From Nostoc commune NIES-4072 (GTDB taxonomy: Bacteria > Cyanobacteriota > Cyanobacteriia > Cyanobacteriales > Nostocaceae), in the NCBI RefSeq assembly GCF_003113895.1, contig NZ_BDUD01000002.1, positions 372,001-436,000 on the forward strand: DNA of 64,000 nucleotides, read 5' to 3'. The notes under the pieces are model-generated. The model did no database searches, was not told the DNA's origin, and saw only the letters and a program-made list of their open reading frames with translations. Positions 50,227-59,139 of this stretch are shown in pieces (the stretch's first letter is position 1; every line of letters begins with the position of its first letter). The position numbers and the translations under genes are program-made.

Positions 50227-50595
50227 ATGGGTGAATCGAAACGCCGAAAGGCAATATTAGGCAATCACTATGGTTTGCCTAATATTTTCAATGAAGTCCA
50301 ATCAATGTGGACGCAGATTAATTTCTCAATCAAGCGAGTCAAAGATTCTGATAATGGATGTTTACTTGTTCAGTGTTCCAACAATGACCGAGGATTCCAT
50401 CAAGACAGTATTGCCCAAGTTCAAAAAGAAATAGAAAATTTGAAATGTGATTTGGATATTCCTATCTTGATCCAAGTTCTCCCAAGGGGAGTTAAAAATT
50501 CAGAAACTAAACTTTTTGATGGGTTCGTTACCCTTTGGTGCAATTGTCCGGAATTTAAATTGTGGCGAGAAATATTTGAAACTAAACGAGTTTAG
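50227..50595 (+). CDS. Protein of unknown function beginning MGESKRRK
   Basis: 122 residues, alpha/beta, soluble (MGESKRRKAILGNHYGLPNIF; IPILIQVLPRGVKNSETKLFDGFVTLWC). The MGESKRRK start is recurrent in small cyanobacterial proteins of unknown role. Convergent with the ParB-like gene, 41 bp apart. Confidence 0.55.
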   Translation: MGESKRRKAILGNHYGLPNIFNEVQSMWTQINFSIKRVKDSDNGCLLVQCSNNDRGFHQDSIAQVQKEIENLKCDLDIPILIQVLPRGVKNSETKLFDGFVTLWCNCPEFKLWREIFETKRV

Positions 50596-50636
50596 TGAAC
50601 TTTGTTGTATTAAATTATTGTTTCCTAGCTGCACCA

Positions 50637-51578
50637 TCATTTCTGTTGCCTCCACTCGATTTTGTACTCCCGTTCCACAGCCGCCAGCAGCTTTGCTTGC
50701 AAGGATGACAGATACGGTTTAGCTTGTTTCCCCAACCCCTGCAACAGCCAATCTACAGCCTCGTCACGGCTAGCCAGTTGATGCAACTGCCGTAACCTCA
50801 CACATAACTGCTGCATAAAAAAGCAATCTTCATCAAGTAATTTCAGTGATTTCATCTGTTCGATTTTTACGGTGTAGTCGCCGTCCCATGTCTGGAGCGT
50901 ACAGCTGTATTCTCCAACATGAGTTACCACGCCCCAATAACCTGTTTTACCTCTCAAGTCTGGGTTATCTTTGGGCAACAGAAGGCATATTTCCCCAATA
51001 TGATAAGGATTGGGTACTTTCGGACTTTCGCGTATCTTATCCACCACGTCTTTTACGATCCGACCGGATGGAATCTTATTGCCAGCTTGCTCTACTGCCT
51101 GCTGCCATACATTCGCTTGTACAGCCGGTTCCAACTCAGCTTTTGCCAAAAACCGCAGTTGTCGTTCGTTGGTCGGCATTGGAATTTGCTGACCATTGGT
51201 CGGCAAAAACTTTTGAAGATTCTCATAAACAGCAGTAGCTGAAATCTTCAAGTACGCTGCATCACGACTGTAACCAAAGCGTTCGCGGCAGTATTCCTCA
51301 AAAGTTCGGTGCGTGGAACGGTATAGCCGTCTGTCTCTCAACTCCATTAACGCCTGACCCGCTTCTAAAAATGCACGTTCTACACGGCGTTCCAATTGCA
51401 AGCGTAAGTTTTGTTCTTGGTCGGTCAACTCTCTTACTTCAACAGCCACAACCTCAATGGTTGCTGAGGCTGGCTTGTCTTGGGCAGAAATATTTTTGGG
51501 AGCAGAGTCGGTGGCTGGCTTTTGTTCAACAGATGCCGCAGAGGTAGCTTTCTTCCGTCTAGATGGTAGTTTATTCAC
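50637..51578 (-). CDS. Plasmid-type HTH protein (ParB-like region, SH3-like domain)
   Basis: 313 residues. N-terminal basic, low-complexity tail (about 1-45); helical DNA-binding-like region (RVERAFLEAGQALMELRDRRLYRSTHRTFEEYCRERFGYSRDAAYLKISATAVYENL, about 65-122); a small-barrel segment (IGEICLLLPKDNPDLRGKTGYWGVVTHVG, about 194-240); helical C-terminus. Proteins of this plan are common on cyanobacterial plasmids, where partition or replication control is likely. A decayed copy of its 3' end lies 600 bp away. Confidence 0.55.
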   Translation of the reverse strand: MNKLPSRRKKATSAASVEQKPATDSAPKNISAQDKPASATIEVVAVEVRELTDQEQNLRLQLERRVERAFLEAGQALMELRDRRLYRSTHRTFEEYCRERFGYSRDAAYLKISATAVYENLQKFLPTNGQQIPMPTNERQLRFLAKAELEPAVQANVWQQAVEQAGNKIPSGRIVKDVVDKIRESPKVPNPYHIGEICLLLPKDNPDLRGKTGYWGVVTHVGEYSCTLQTWDGDYTVKIEQMKSLKLLDEDCFFMQQLCVRLRQLHQLASRDEAVDWLLQGLGKQAKPYLSSLQAKLLAAVEREYKIEWRQQK

Positions 51579-51755
51579 TGTGCTACCTCCAGGGCAAATT
51601 GGCTCGTAGCAATATTGAGTTGTGTCATCATGAAAATAGAGTTTTTTATTTATACCCCCATCCTTTAAATAGGCTGGGGTTTTTCGTTGCTTTTTATATT
51701 TTGCACTTTTAAAGCACTACCAAATATGAAACATCTTAAAAAGAGAACCCTCTAA

Positions 51756-51941
51756 ACCTGGAGTCGCCTCAATCCACATTCCGACTGGTGCGAAGCCGCG
51801 AAAATCCCTGGTTTTCCCACTTGGGTTATCAATGAGCGCCAGTACAGTGGTGTGCAAAATCTCAAGGAGCAAGCCTTGGCTTCTGGTTACAAAGGGGACC
51901 CTAACTTTAAATATGTACACGACGTATCTAGATTTTTATAG
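51756..51941 (+). pseudogene. C-terminal remnant of a VKOR/thioredoxin-like protein
   Basis: A frame open from just after TAA (51753-51755) to TAG (51939-51941) reads NPHSDWCEAAKIPGFPTWVI then NERQYSGVQNLKEQALASGY. This fits the end of thioredoxin-fold domains fused to vitamin K epoxide reductases (GFPTWxI, cis-Pro; YxGxQxLxxLAxLSGY). No start; a leftover about 60 codons long. Confidence 0.55.
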
Positions 51942-51997
51942 GGCAAGCTGTAGTTCAATGGCGATCGCTCTAATTGCAATTAGAAAACTTTAAATAA

Positions 51998-52300
51998 CTC
52001 TATTGTGTTAACAGCGCAGCCAACTATGTCAAGAAAAACTGCGTATTTTCAATAGAGCCTGAAATAATATCATTAAGCTTTGGTTCTGATCAAGAGCAAT
52101 TTAGATCCGTTCCCCCTGAAATAACAGGTTTGGCTTGGACTATAGTAGTTGTTGAAAGTCGTGGCAAACTTAGCGATGCTGTTACCAGTTGGAGAGATGT
52201 TGTTTTAGAAGTATTTCCCGACATTGCCAAAAAAAAGCGCGGATGGGTAGGTGTTGGCAAGAGGGTGAGTACAAAAATGGCTGCATCGCCCTATGTATGA
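51998..52300 (+). pseudogene. Unidentified ORF remnant touching the CRISPR array
   Basis: One hundred open codons without ATG (after TAA 51995-51997) that read like protein (SFGSDQEQFRSVPPEITGLA; SDAVTSWRDVVLEVFPDIAK; GWVGVGKRVS) and stop at TGA on the first base of the first CRISPR repeat. I do not recognise it; probably a truncated gene. Confidence 0.35.
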
Positions 52301-52481
52301 GCATTTGAAAACAAAATTCCTATTAGGGATTGAAACAGATCGGATAACTAAAACTCAGCTAGCAGTTTTACCTATTGCAATTAACCAAAATCCCTATTAG
52401 GGATTGAAACTTCAAATTCCATTCATTTTCACTCAATCCATTAAATTGCAATTAATCAAAATCCCTATTAGGGGTTGAAAC
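52300..52481 (+). CRISPR. Three-repeat orphan CRISPR array
   Basis: Three 37-bp repeats at 52300-52336, 52374-52410 and 52445-52481, with the shared 3' part CCCTATTAGGGATTGAAAC (first copy has TCC for CCC; last has GGGG). The core ATCCCTA-T-TAGGGAT is a perfect palindrome. Spacers are 37 and 34 bp. The first repeat is diverged in its 5' half. The repeat style is that of cyanobacterial type I-D/III loci. No cas genes are present in the window. Confidence 0.85.
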
Positions 52482-52569
52482 GATTTTGACCCTGCCTTCT
52501 CGCGTATACCGAATAAAGGGTCTTGTCCACTTTTGCTGATCTTAGGTTGGGGATGCTCTCAGTTGAGCA

Positions 52570-53388
52570 ATGGCGTACCCGCCCACAGGAAGTGATCGCA
52601 ACAACAAAATACTGTTTGGGCGTATTCTAGAAAATACCTTCTTCAACACACGGGTAAAACAACGGCTAATGCTTGATTATTTGACAGCGAGTATTGCATT
52701 TTGGATGACTTTGTTTGGAGTACAAGAGTCGTTGTTAGAATTTCGCCTGGGTTATCTCGGTCGTTACTGGTTTCTTGCCATTAGTGCTAGCTTACTCCTA
52801 AGCTTTTTGCTCTCTGCCCCGATTACTATCACGCTAATCATTAAATTTGCAGTAGATCCGTTTACTTTTCCAGGTAATGTTATTCTTTGTGCGATCGCTG
52901 CGGTAATCTTTGGTGTGATTCTTAGTCTGGCGCAATGGTTGATACTTCGTCAAACCGAGATGACACCGAGAGCTTTTGCACTAATCAATACAGTTATTGG
53001 AACTTTCGTCTACTTCCTACTGGTATGGTTCAATGAGGGTACTCTGGAGTGGAGCGGTAATCCCTTTGGCGGCTGGAAAACTGGACTCGTCTTTTTAGCT
53101 GGTGGTGCGATTACCGGAGCAGCCACTGGAAAAGCCTTGGATTTTTACTGTGGGCAAGTGGAACGGCGATTAATTCAGCTTGAGAGAGAACGGGTTGAAA
53201 GAGAAACTAGAGAGAGAGAACGGATAGAAACAGAAATACGTGAAAGAGAAAGGCAAGAAATAGAAAAGTTAGAGAGGGAAATTTTAGAAAGGAAAAGCAT
53301 AGAGAGAAAAATCGCTTTGGAGGAAGAAAGAAAGTGGTATGAAGAACACGGTGATGATGATTTCGATTATGAGGATGATGAAGAGTAG
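52570..53388 (+). CDS. Membrane protein with charged coiled-coil tail
   Basis: 272 residues. Four hydrophobic segments (about 40-58, 70-92, 103-125, 138-155 and a Gly-rich one at about 178-192), then a long Arg/Glu coiled coil (about 205-255: ERERVERETRERERIETEIRERERQ) and an acidic end (HGDDDFDYEDDEE). The N-terminal cytosolic stretch is short. Function unknown; the coiled coil suggests assembly or docking to a soluble partner. Intact ORF from ATG 52570, 89 bp after the CRISPR array. Confidence 0.65.
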   Translation: MAYPPTGSDRNNKILFGRILENTFFNTRVKQRLMLDYLTASIAFWMTLFGVQESLLEFRLGYLGRYWFLAISASLLLSFLLSAPITITLIIKFAVDPFTFPGNVILCAIAAVIFGVILSLAQWLILRQTEMTPRAFALINTVIGTFVYFLLVWFNEGTLEWSGNPFGGWKTGLVFLAGGAITGAATGKALDFYCGQVERRLIQLERERVERETRERERIETEIRERERQEIEKLEREILERKSIERKIALEEERKWYEEHGDDDFDYEDDEE

Positions 53389-53908
53389 CATTTGAGTATT
53401 ACTTTACACACCAAGTCGGGCTTCCAAATACATAGCTGTTTGATTTCTTAATAAATTAATCCCTTTCTTATATTTGCGATAAAACTTCAGTAGTTATAGA
53501 TAAGCCATTGTACTATTAGGGGCTAGAAAATAGCAATTAAGGCTAAAATTCGCAATTTCAAAGTTTTCTTAGGTTTTAAGCATCTAATATCAAGCAGATA
53601 AATGCTGCCAGCTTAAATTCAAGATTAAAATCATGATTTTAACTTGCAAAGTTAGTCTTAAATTAGCAATCCTAAAAGAAAGCTTTAATGTAAAAAACTG
53701 TAATTATTAGTAACTAGCAACATAGTATAAAAACTGATTTGAATTAACTAGATAATTTACTAGAAGACGCGACAGATGCCAAACTTAAAAATTGAGATAA
53801 CTTTTGCTATCACCATTAGCATCACAAAAGTCGTTCTAAAAGACTTTAAAATGCATTTAGAGTACTACTATAAGAAATGTAGCTTACAAAACTTAGCATA
53901 AATACCTC
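53389..53908. other. AT-rich gap, no gene seen
   Basis: 520 bp of AT-rich sequence upstream of the ferritin-like gene. No ORF with protein-like composition; it should hold that gene's promoter. Confidence 0.4.
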
Positions 53909-54601
53909 ATGAATTTTTTGACTTATCTCATGCATCTAGCAAGCTCAGGAGCTGTTGCTTACTATACTGCTTCTCAGATCCGTGACTCTAAAACTCGCCC
54001 TATTGTACTTAAGGGTTTACATCTATCAGAGGCTGGCTCCGTTGGATTTTTATCTGCACTTAGTGAGCGTGCAGCTAATGAAGGTAATACATGGCTAGCA
54101 GAAAAATTAAAAAAACACGCGTTGGATGAGACTAAGCATAGCCAAATTTTTGCTCATGCGTTGAAGCAAATAGATAAAAATTCCATAGATTCAGAGCCTG
54201 AAATTGCACCTAAAAATCAATCAAGACAAGGGCGTAGTCCTCTCTTTGCCGCTTACTATGAAGGTTATAGCAAAGAACAACTTAGCCCTGCCGTGATTGA
54301 CTGGGATATCTTTATGGCAAGTACCTATATTATGGAGTTAGATGCTGGTAAAGACTATATGCGAATGGCAAATGTATTGCCTGATGATGAGCGCATCACT
54401 CATAACTTAAAGTTGGGGATGTTAAGCATCGCCAAAGATGAAACAGGTCATGCTGCCTACCTTTATGAAGCAATGATGCGGCGAATGCCTGCAAGGCAAG
54501 TGCAAAAATTAGTTGATGAATGGCGCACCCGTAAAGTTCAGGCAGTATTTAAAGTAATTGATTATGTCCTTAAGGACACCGACACGATAGAAGCAGCATA
54601 A
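53909..54601 (+). CDS. Ferritin-like diiron protein
   Basis: 230 residues, four-helix bundle with the two-iron ligand pattern: Glu in LSEAGSVGFL (about 41), E-x2-H in LDETKHSQIF (about 73-76), Glu in YIMELDAGKDYM (about 143), E-x2-H in KDETGHAAYLYEAM (about 178-181). Such proteins store iron, detoxify peroxide or act as oxygenases; substrate is not evident. N-terminal residues (FLTYLMHLASSGAVAYYTA) are fairly hydrophobic and could touch the membrane. Followed by a terminator-like hairpin. Confidence 0.8.
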   Translation: MNFLTYLMHLASSGAVAYYTASQIRDSKTRPIVLKGLHLSEAGSVGFLSALSERAANEGNTWLAEKLKKHALDETKHSQIFAHALKQIDKNSIDSEPEIAPKNQSRQGRSPLFAAYYEGYSKEQLSPAVIDWDIFMASTYIMELDAGKDYMRMANVLPDDERITHNLKLGMLSIAKDETGHAAYLYEAMMRRMPARQVQKLVDEWRTRKVQAVFKVIDYVLKDTDTIEAA

Positions 54602-54647
54602 CATCTTTAAATAAAACAAGTAGGTAGGCGATAAAATTTGGAACTAT

Positions 54648-54690
54648 GTTATTGCGGGAGTGAAGCAATAACAAATGTTTTGCTCTTTTT
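54648..54690 (+). terminator. Terminator-like hairpin after the ferritin-like gene
   Basis: GTTATTGC (54648-54655) pairs with GCAATAAC (54665-54672), then a T-rich stretch ending CTCTTTTT. A wider inverted repeat, AGTAGGTAG near 54619 with CTACCTACT near 54719-54727, encloses it. Confidence 0.6.
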
Positions 54691-54879
54691 ACATTTTTTT
54701 ACATAGTTAAATTTATGTCTACCTACTTAGCTATAACTTTAAGCTAATTGAATATCTAACCAGAAATGCTTCAAAGTTTATCCCTGAATCCTTTTAAAAA
54801 TGTTCTCTAATAAGGATCTAAAAGCTATTTTTGTTTATTAATCAAAATTTACGTTCTTACTTAAAAATACGAAAACTTT

Positions 54880-57420
54880 ATGAAGATTATTATCAATACG
54901 TTTGTAATTACAGTTATTACTTCTTTTGCAGCTATCTTTCCTTGTGAGGCTCAAATTACTCCAGATATTACTCTACCTAATAACACTGATATTAAAATAG
55001 AAGGAAATAATCGAATTATTCAAGAGGGAACTCAGGTAGGAAACAACCTTTTTCATAGTTTTCAGGACTTTTCTATACCTATCGATAACACAGTTATATT
55101 TAATAATCCTTTAAATGTTCAAAATATTATTACTAGAGTTACTGGTGGATTAATTTCTAATATTGATGGACTGATAAAAGCCAATGGAACAGCTAACTTA
55201 TATTTGATGAATCCAAGCGGGATCACTTTTGGAACAAATGCTCGATTAGACATTGGTGGTTCTTTTTTAGCAACTACAGCAAATAGCATTAAATTTACTG
55301 ATGGTATAGAATTTAGTGCTATAGAACCTCAATATTCTCCTTTGCTAACATTAAATGTACCTGTTGGGTTGCAGTTTTATGATACTACCGTGGGAGAAAT
55401 TAATGTGCAAGGCAATGGTTTCCCCATTCAGAACTCTATCTTGAGATCCCCTATAGATGCAAGTACAATTTTTACGGGTTTACAAGTAAAGCCTGGAAAT
55501 ACCCTAGCTTTAATAGGAGGAAAAATATTATTGGATGGAGGAGTCCTTAGTACCAAAAATGGAAGGATTGATTTAGCAAGTATAGAGCAAGGGGAAGTTA
55601 ATATTAAGCCAGAAAACAAAAGGTTATTATTAACCTATGAAAAAAAATTAAGTTTTAGGGATATAACCTTTTTAAAGAATGCTTTAGTTTATGTTAACAG
55701 TACAGAAGGTGAAGGAAATACTATTAATATTCGGGGAAACGATGTAAAAGTATTAAATGGTGCGCTAATTATGAGCCAAAATCAGGGATTTAAGCAAAAT
55801 GGACAAATTAGTATTAACTCTGAATTTTTGGAAGTTAAAGATGCATCAGAATTTGGTATTAGCGGTATCTATACTAGCAACTTTGGAAATACACCCGGAG
55901 AAAATATTGAACTCAATTCAAATAAAATAACTATTGGTGGAGCGCAAATAGCTACTACTACTTTTAGTAATGCTCCAGGTGGTGAAATAATAATAAATGC
56001 TAACGATTATTTAAAGATTACTGGCTCTACTCCGTCTTCTGTTAATCAATTTGGATATGGTGCTATTAATAGTTTCAGTTATCTTAATTACGGAGATAGT
56101 GGAAATATTACTGGAGTAATCAAAAATTTGATATTAGAAGATGGGGGTAATATAACTACAGCTTCTAGTTCTTTTGGTAATGCTGGGGATTTAAAATTAA
56201 GTACACAAAATATTACGCTTAAGAATGGAAGCAGTTTAGGAGCTACAACTTTTAATAGTGGGAAAGGAGGTAATGTTTTAATAAATGCAAATAATACCAT
56301 AAATATTACAGGTAGGTCGCCTATTGTCGGACCTAGTATAATTAATGCTGCTACTTTTGGTAGTGGTAATGCTGGGAATGTGGAAATTAATACCTCAAAG
56401 CTAATTATCAGAGATGGTGCGGGTATATCTACAAGTACCGTATCGTTTGGAAACGCTGGAAATCTTAATATTAACACTTCTGGTTCAGTAGATATTTCAG
56501 GAGTAGATTCAAATTCAAAAGTTCCTAGTTTTATAAATTCATCAGGAGATATTCTAGATAATAGTTTGAGGGCTAGATTTAATAGAGTACCTCCTACTCC
56601 TACTGGAGATGCAGGCAAATTAATTATTAATGCTGAACAAGTGAATATTGATAATAATGCTCAAGTTAGTGTTAGAAATAATGGCTCAGGCAATGCAGGA
56701 ATCCTTGAAATTAAAGCTAAGGACGTTAACATTACAAACAACGGAGGCGTTACCGCGACTACTGCCGTGGGTGAGGGAGGTGACATTATCTTCAATACGA
56801 ACAATGTATTATTAGGCAATAGCAATATCTCTACAACTGCTGGACAGCAAGAAACCAAAGGGAACGGTGGGAACATTAATATTAATACGGAACTATTGCT
56901 TCTTTTAGAAAATAGCAAGATTACAGCAAATGCCTTTGAGGGGCGAGGTGGTAATGTCACTATCAATACTCAAGGAATCTTTTCTTCTTTTGATAGTAAG
57001 ATTACAGCTACTTCAGACAGAGGAATTGCCGGTATAGTTCAAATAAATACTTTACAATTTGATTTCATTAAAGCAGCGTTCGTTCCACCAGCAATTAATA
57101 TTCCTACAGTTGCTCATATTTGCGCTACGCAATCGGGTAAAGCACCTAATGAGTTTGTGGACAGAGGATCTGGGGGTATTCCACAAAGCCCAAGCGATCC
57201 TCTCAATAGTACTTATGGCTGGAGAGATGAGCGACAACCTATTTCTACTAAACAGTCACAACAGCCAATACAGATTGAAGTAGACCAAGAATATGTAGAA
57301 GCACAAGGATGGAAGAACAATGGAAATGGTACAGTAAGTTTTACAACTAAACCAAAAGAAGTAGTTTCTTACGGTTCTTTATCAGACTCACCTTGTCATA
57401 ATTCTCAGAAATATAAATAG
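54880..57420 (+). CDS. Haemagglutinin-type TpsA exoprotein (full length)
   Basis: 846 residues. Sec signal (IIINTFVITVITSFAAIFPCEAQ), TPS domain (ITPDITLPN...GNNLFHSFQDFSIPIDNTVIFNNPLNVQNIITRVTGG...ANLYLMNPSGITFGTNARLDIGGSFLATTANSIKF, about 25-150), beta-helix of NAGNLxIxT/GGNVxINx repeats (about 250-720), and a C-terminal region with two Cys (HICATQSGK and SPCHNSQ) and GGIPQSPSDPLNSTYGWRDE, typical of cyanobacterial family members. It should be exported by a TpsB pore; the gene that follows 230 bp later starts as TpsB but ends as a CHAT protein. Confidence 0.88.
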   Translation: MKIIINTFVITVITSFAAIFPCEAQITPDITLPNNTDIKIEGNNRIIQEGTQVGNNLFHSFQDFSIPIDNTVIFNNPLNVQNIITRVTGGLISNIDGLIKANGTANLYLMNPSGITFGTNARLDIGGSFLATTANSIKFTDGIEFSAIEPQYSPLLTLNVPVGLQFYDTTVGEINVQGNGFPIQNSILRSPIDASTIFTGLQVKPGNTLALIGGKILLDGGVLSTKNGRIDLASIEQGEVNIKPENKRLLLTYEKKLSFRDITFLKNALVYVNSTEGEGNTINIRGNDVKVLNGALIMSQNQGFKQNGQISINSEFLEVKDASEFGISGIYTSNFGNTPGENIELNSNKITIGGAQIATTTFSNAPGGEIIINANDYLKITGSTPSSVNQFGYGAINSFSYLNYGDSGNITGVIKNLILEDGGNITTASSSFGNAGDLKLSTQNITLKNGSSLGATTFNSGKGGNVLINANNTINITGRSPIVGPSIINAATFGSGNAGNVEINTSKLIIRDGAGISTSTVSFGNAGNLNINTSGSVDISGVDSNSKVPSFINSSGDILDNSLRARFNRVPPTPTGDAGKLIINAEQVNIDNNAQVSVRNNGSGNAGILEIKAKDVNITNNGGVTATTAVGEGGDIIFNTNNVLLGNSNISTTAGQQETKGNGGNININTELLLLLENSKITANAFEGRGGNVTINTQGIFSSFDSKITATSDRGIAGIVQINTLQFDFIKAAFVPPAINIPTVAHICATQSGKAPNEFVDRGSGGIPQSPSDPLNSTYGWRDERQPISTKQSQQPIQIEVDQEYVEAQGWKNNGNGTVSFTTKPKEVVSYGSLSDSPCHNSQKYK

Positions 57421-57646
57421 AAGGATATAGAGAGCATTGGAATAAAACAGCAGCTTTATGTAACTAAACATAATTAGATAATTTCATTGCGAATGCAGTG
57501 AAGTCTTCTTGAAGGGTAGCAATCCCAGTCCTTGCAATTGTTATCGGGGTAAACGCCAGGGCTGTAAATATTTTTGTTATCTACTTAGCTGCTTTTATTA
57601 GAGGATAAAAAAGCTTAAAAAATTGGTTCTATGTTAATAAAATGCT

Positions 57647-59044
57647 ATGTTGTCCAAATATCGATGCTTAAATCTGTTCGGAGCAATTTCTTTTCTGGCA
57701 ATTCCGATATCAACAAGTAACCCGCTTTTAGCAAAAACAGTACCTCTAAGACTTTTTACACAGCAAATACCAACAATTCCTCAGAGTCCACAAGTTCCTT
57801 CTCCAATAGAAAAAAGAGAAGAACTGCAAATACCTCCTGCTTCAGTGCCTATACCTGAAATTCCCAAAATAAACCGAGAAAAAATTAAAGTTGAAAGGTT
57901 CATATTCAAAGGTAATACTGTTTTATCAACTCAGCAACTAGAATCAGTAGTTGCTTCTTACACAGGCAGAGAAATCACATTTTCAGAATTGCTCGAAGCT
58001 CGTACAGCAGTCACGAAACTGTACACTGAACAAGGATATTTGACTTCTGGAGCCTTCTTTCCTGTTAAAGAAAATCAAGCTATTACAGCCAGCGGAGGAG
58101 TAGTCACTATACAAATTGTTGAAGGCAAGCTAGAGAAAATTAATGTTATGGGTAGCGCACGATTACAAAATTATATTCGTGAACGCTTACAGACAAACAC
58201 AACTGAAGTTTTCAATAGCAAACATTTGCTGACAGCTTTGCAACTATTGCAAACAGATCCTTTAGTTGAGAAAATTTCTACAGTTATAGATAAAGGCTCT
58301 GTTCTAGATAGCTATTTCCAGAATTTACCTATCGATATGTTACATGATGGAAAAAAATATTTGACTGATTCATATAGCATCGTCACGGCTTCAAGCTTTA
58401 AACAATTGCATAATAATTCGCCTAAATTCAAAAATTATAATATTTTAATTGGCGGTATTTCTAAACTTAGTCCTAGTCTTAACGACCCCTCAGTTCCTAA
58501 AAATTTACCAGCTTTGCCAGAAGTAAAAGTAGAAATCGAAAATATAAAAAAAAGTATTACTTCTGTTTTAACTTTAATTGATAGTGATTTTAATAGTCGC
58601 AGCTTTCAACAAAAATTTGAAAAAAATTCATTTTCTTTAGTTCATTTGAGTACTCACGCTCAATTCAGCTCTGACCCTGAACAAACCTTTGTCTTGGCTT
58701 GGGACAAACCTTTAAATGTCAAAGACTTGAAATTTTTGCTCAAAAATGAAAGCGACACAATTAATTTACTTGTTTTAAGTGCTTGTCAAACTGCAAAGGG
58801 TGATAAACGCTCTGCCCTTGGAATTGCTGGAATAGCTGTACAAGCCGGAGCACGTAGTACATTAGCTAGTTTGTGGCTAGTTGACGCTGATTCTACTGCT
58901 CTATTGATGGAGGAGTTCTACAAAGGATTAAAAAATGGACTTGTTTTACCAGAAGCACTAAGACTTGCAAAACTGAGTTTGTTGTCTAGTGAAAAATATT
59001 TCCATCCCTATTACTGGGCTGGCTTTATTCTTGTTGGCAACTGA
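57647..59044 (+). CDS. POTRA-CHAT chimera (TpsB N-terminus joined to CHAT protease)
   Basis: 465 residues. Signal-like hydrophobic N-terminus (about 10-28), Pro-rich linker, then a ShlB-type POTRA domain (about 82-215: KVERFIFKGNTVLSTQQLESVV...YLTSGAFFPVKENQAI...VTIQIVEGKLEKINVMGS...LLQTDPLVEKIS). Instead of the TpsB beta barrel, from about 220 it continues as a CHAT domain: NLPIDMLHDGKKYLTDSYSI, FSLVHLSTHAQFSSDPEQT (catalytic His), LLVLSACQTAKGDKRSALGIAGIAVQAGARSTLASLWLVD (catalytic Cys), HPYYWAGFILVGN. Both catalytic residues are intact. Junction about 58285-58310. Likely arose by deletion in a TpsA-TpsB-CHAT locus. Product would be periplasmic if the signal works. Confidence 0.85.
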   Translation: MLSKYRCLNLFGAISFLAIPISTSNPLLAKTVPLRLFTQQIPTIPQSPQVPSPIEKREELQIPPASVPIPEIPKINREKIKVERFIFKGNTVLSTQQLESVVASYTGREITFSELLEARTAVTKLYTEQGYLTSGAFFPVKENQAITASGGVVTIQIVEGKLEKINVMGSARLQNYIRERLQTNTTEVFNSKHLLTALQLLQTDPLVEKISTVIDKGSVLDSYFQNLPIDMLHDGKKYLTDSYSIVTASSFKQLHNNSPKFKNYNILIGGISKLSPSLNDPSVPKNLPALPEVKVEIENIKKSITSVLTLIDSDFNSRSFQQKFEKNSFSLVHLSTHAQFSSDPEQTFVLAWDKPLNVKDLKFLLKNESDTINLLVLSACQTAKGDKRSALGIAGIAVQAGARSTLASLWLVDADSTALLMEEFYKGLKNGLVLPEALRLAKLSLLSSEKYFHPYYWAGFILVGN

Positions 59045-59139
59045 GCAAAAAAGTGTGTCAGTGGAAGCATAAGTTTGCCGCCAAGATGCGATTTAGCTTT
59101 CAATTAAGTGACAAACATTCCTTTAAGTCACACTAATTG

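Noticed and set aside
56088..56618. Minus-strand ORF of 176 codons opposite the full-length TpsA gene
   Set aside because: Hydrophobic Pro/Leu-rich translation is the complement of Asn/Gly-rich beta-helix codons; a shadow.
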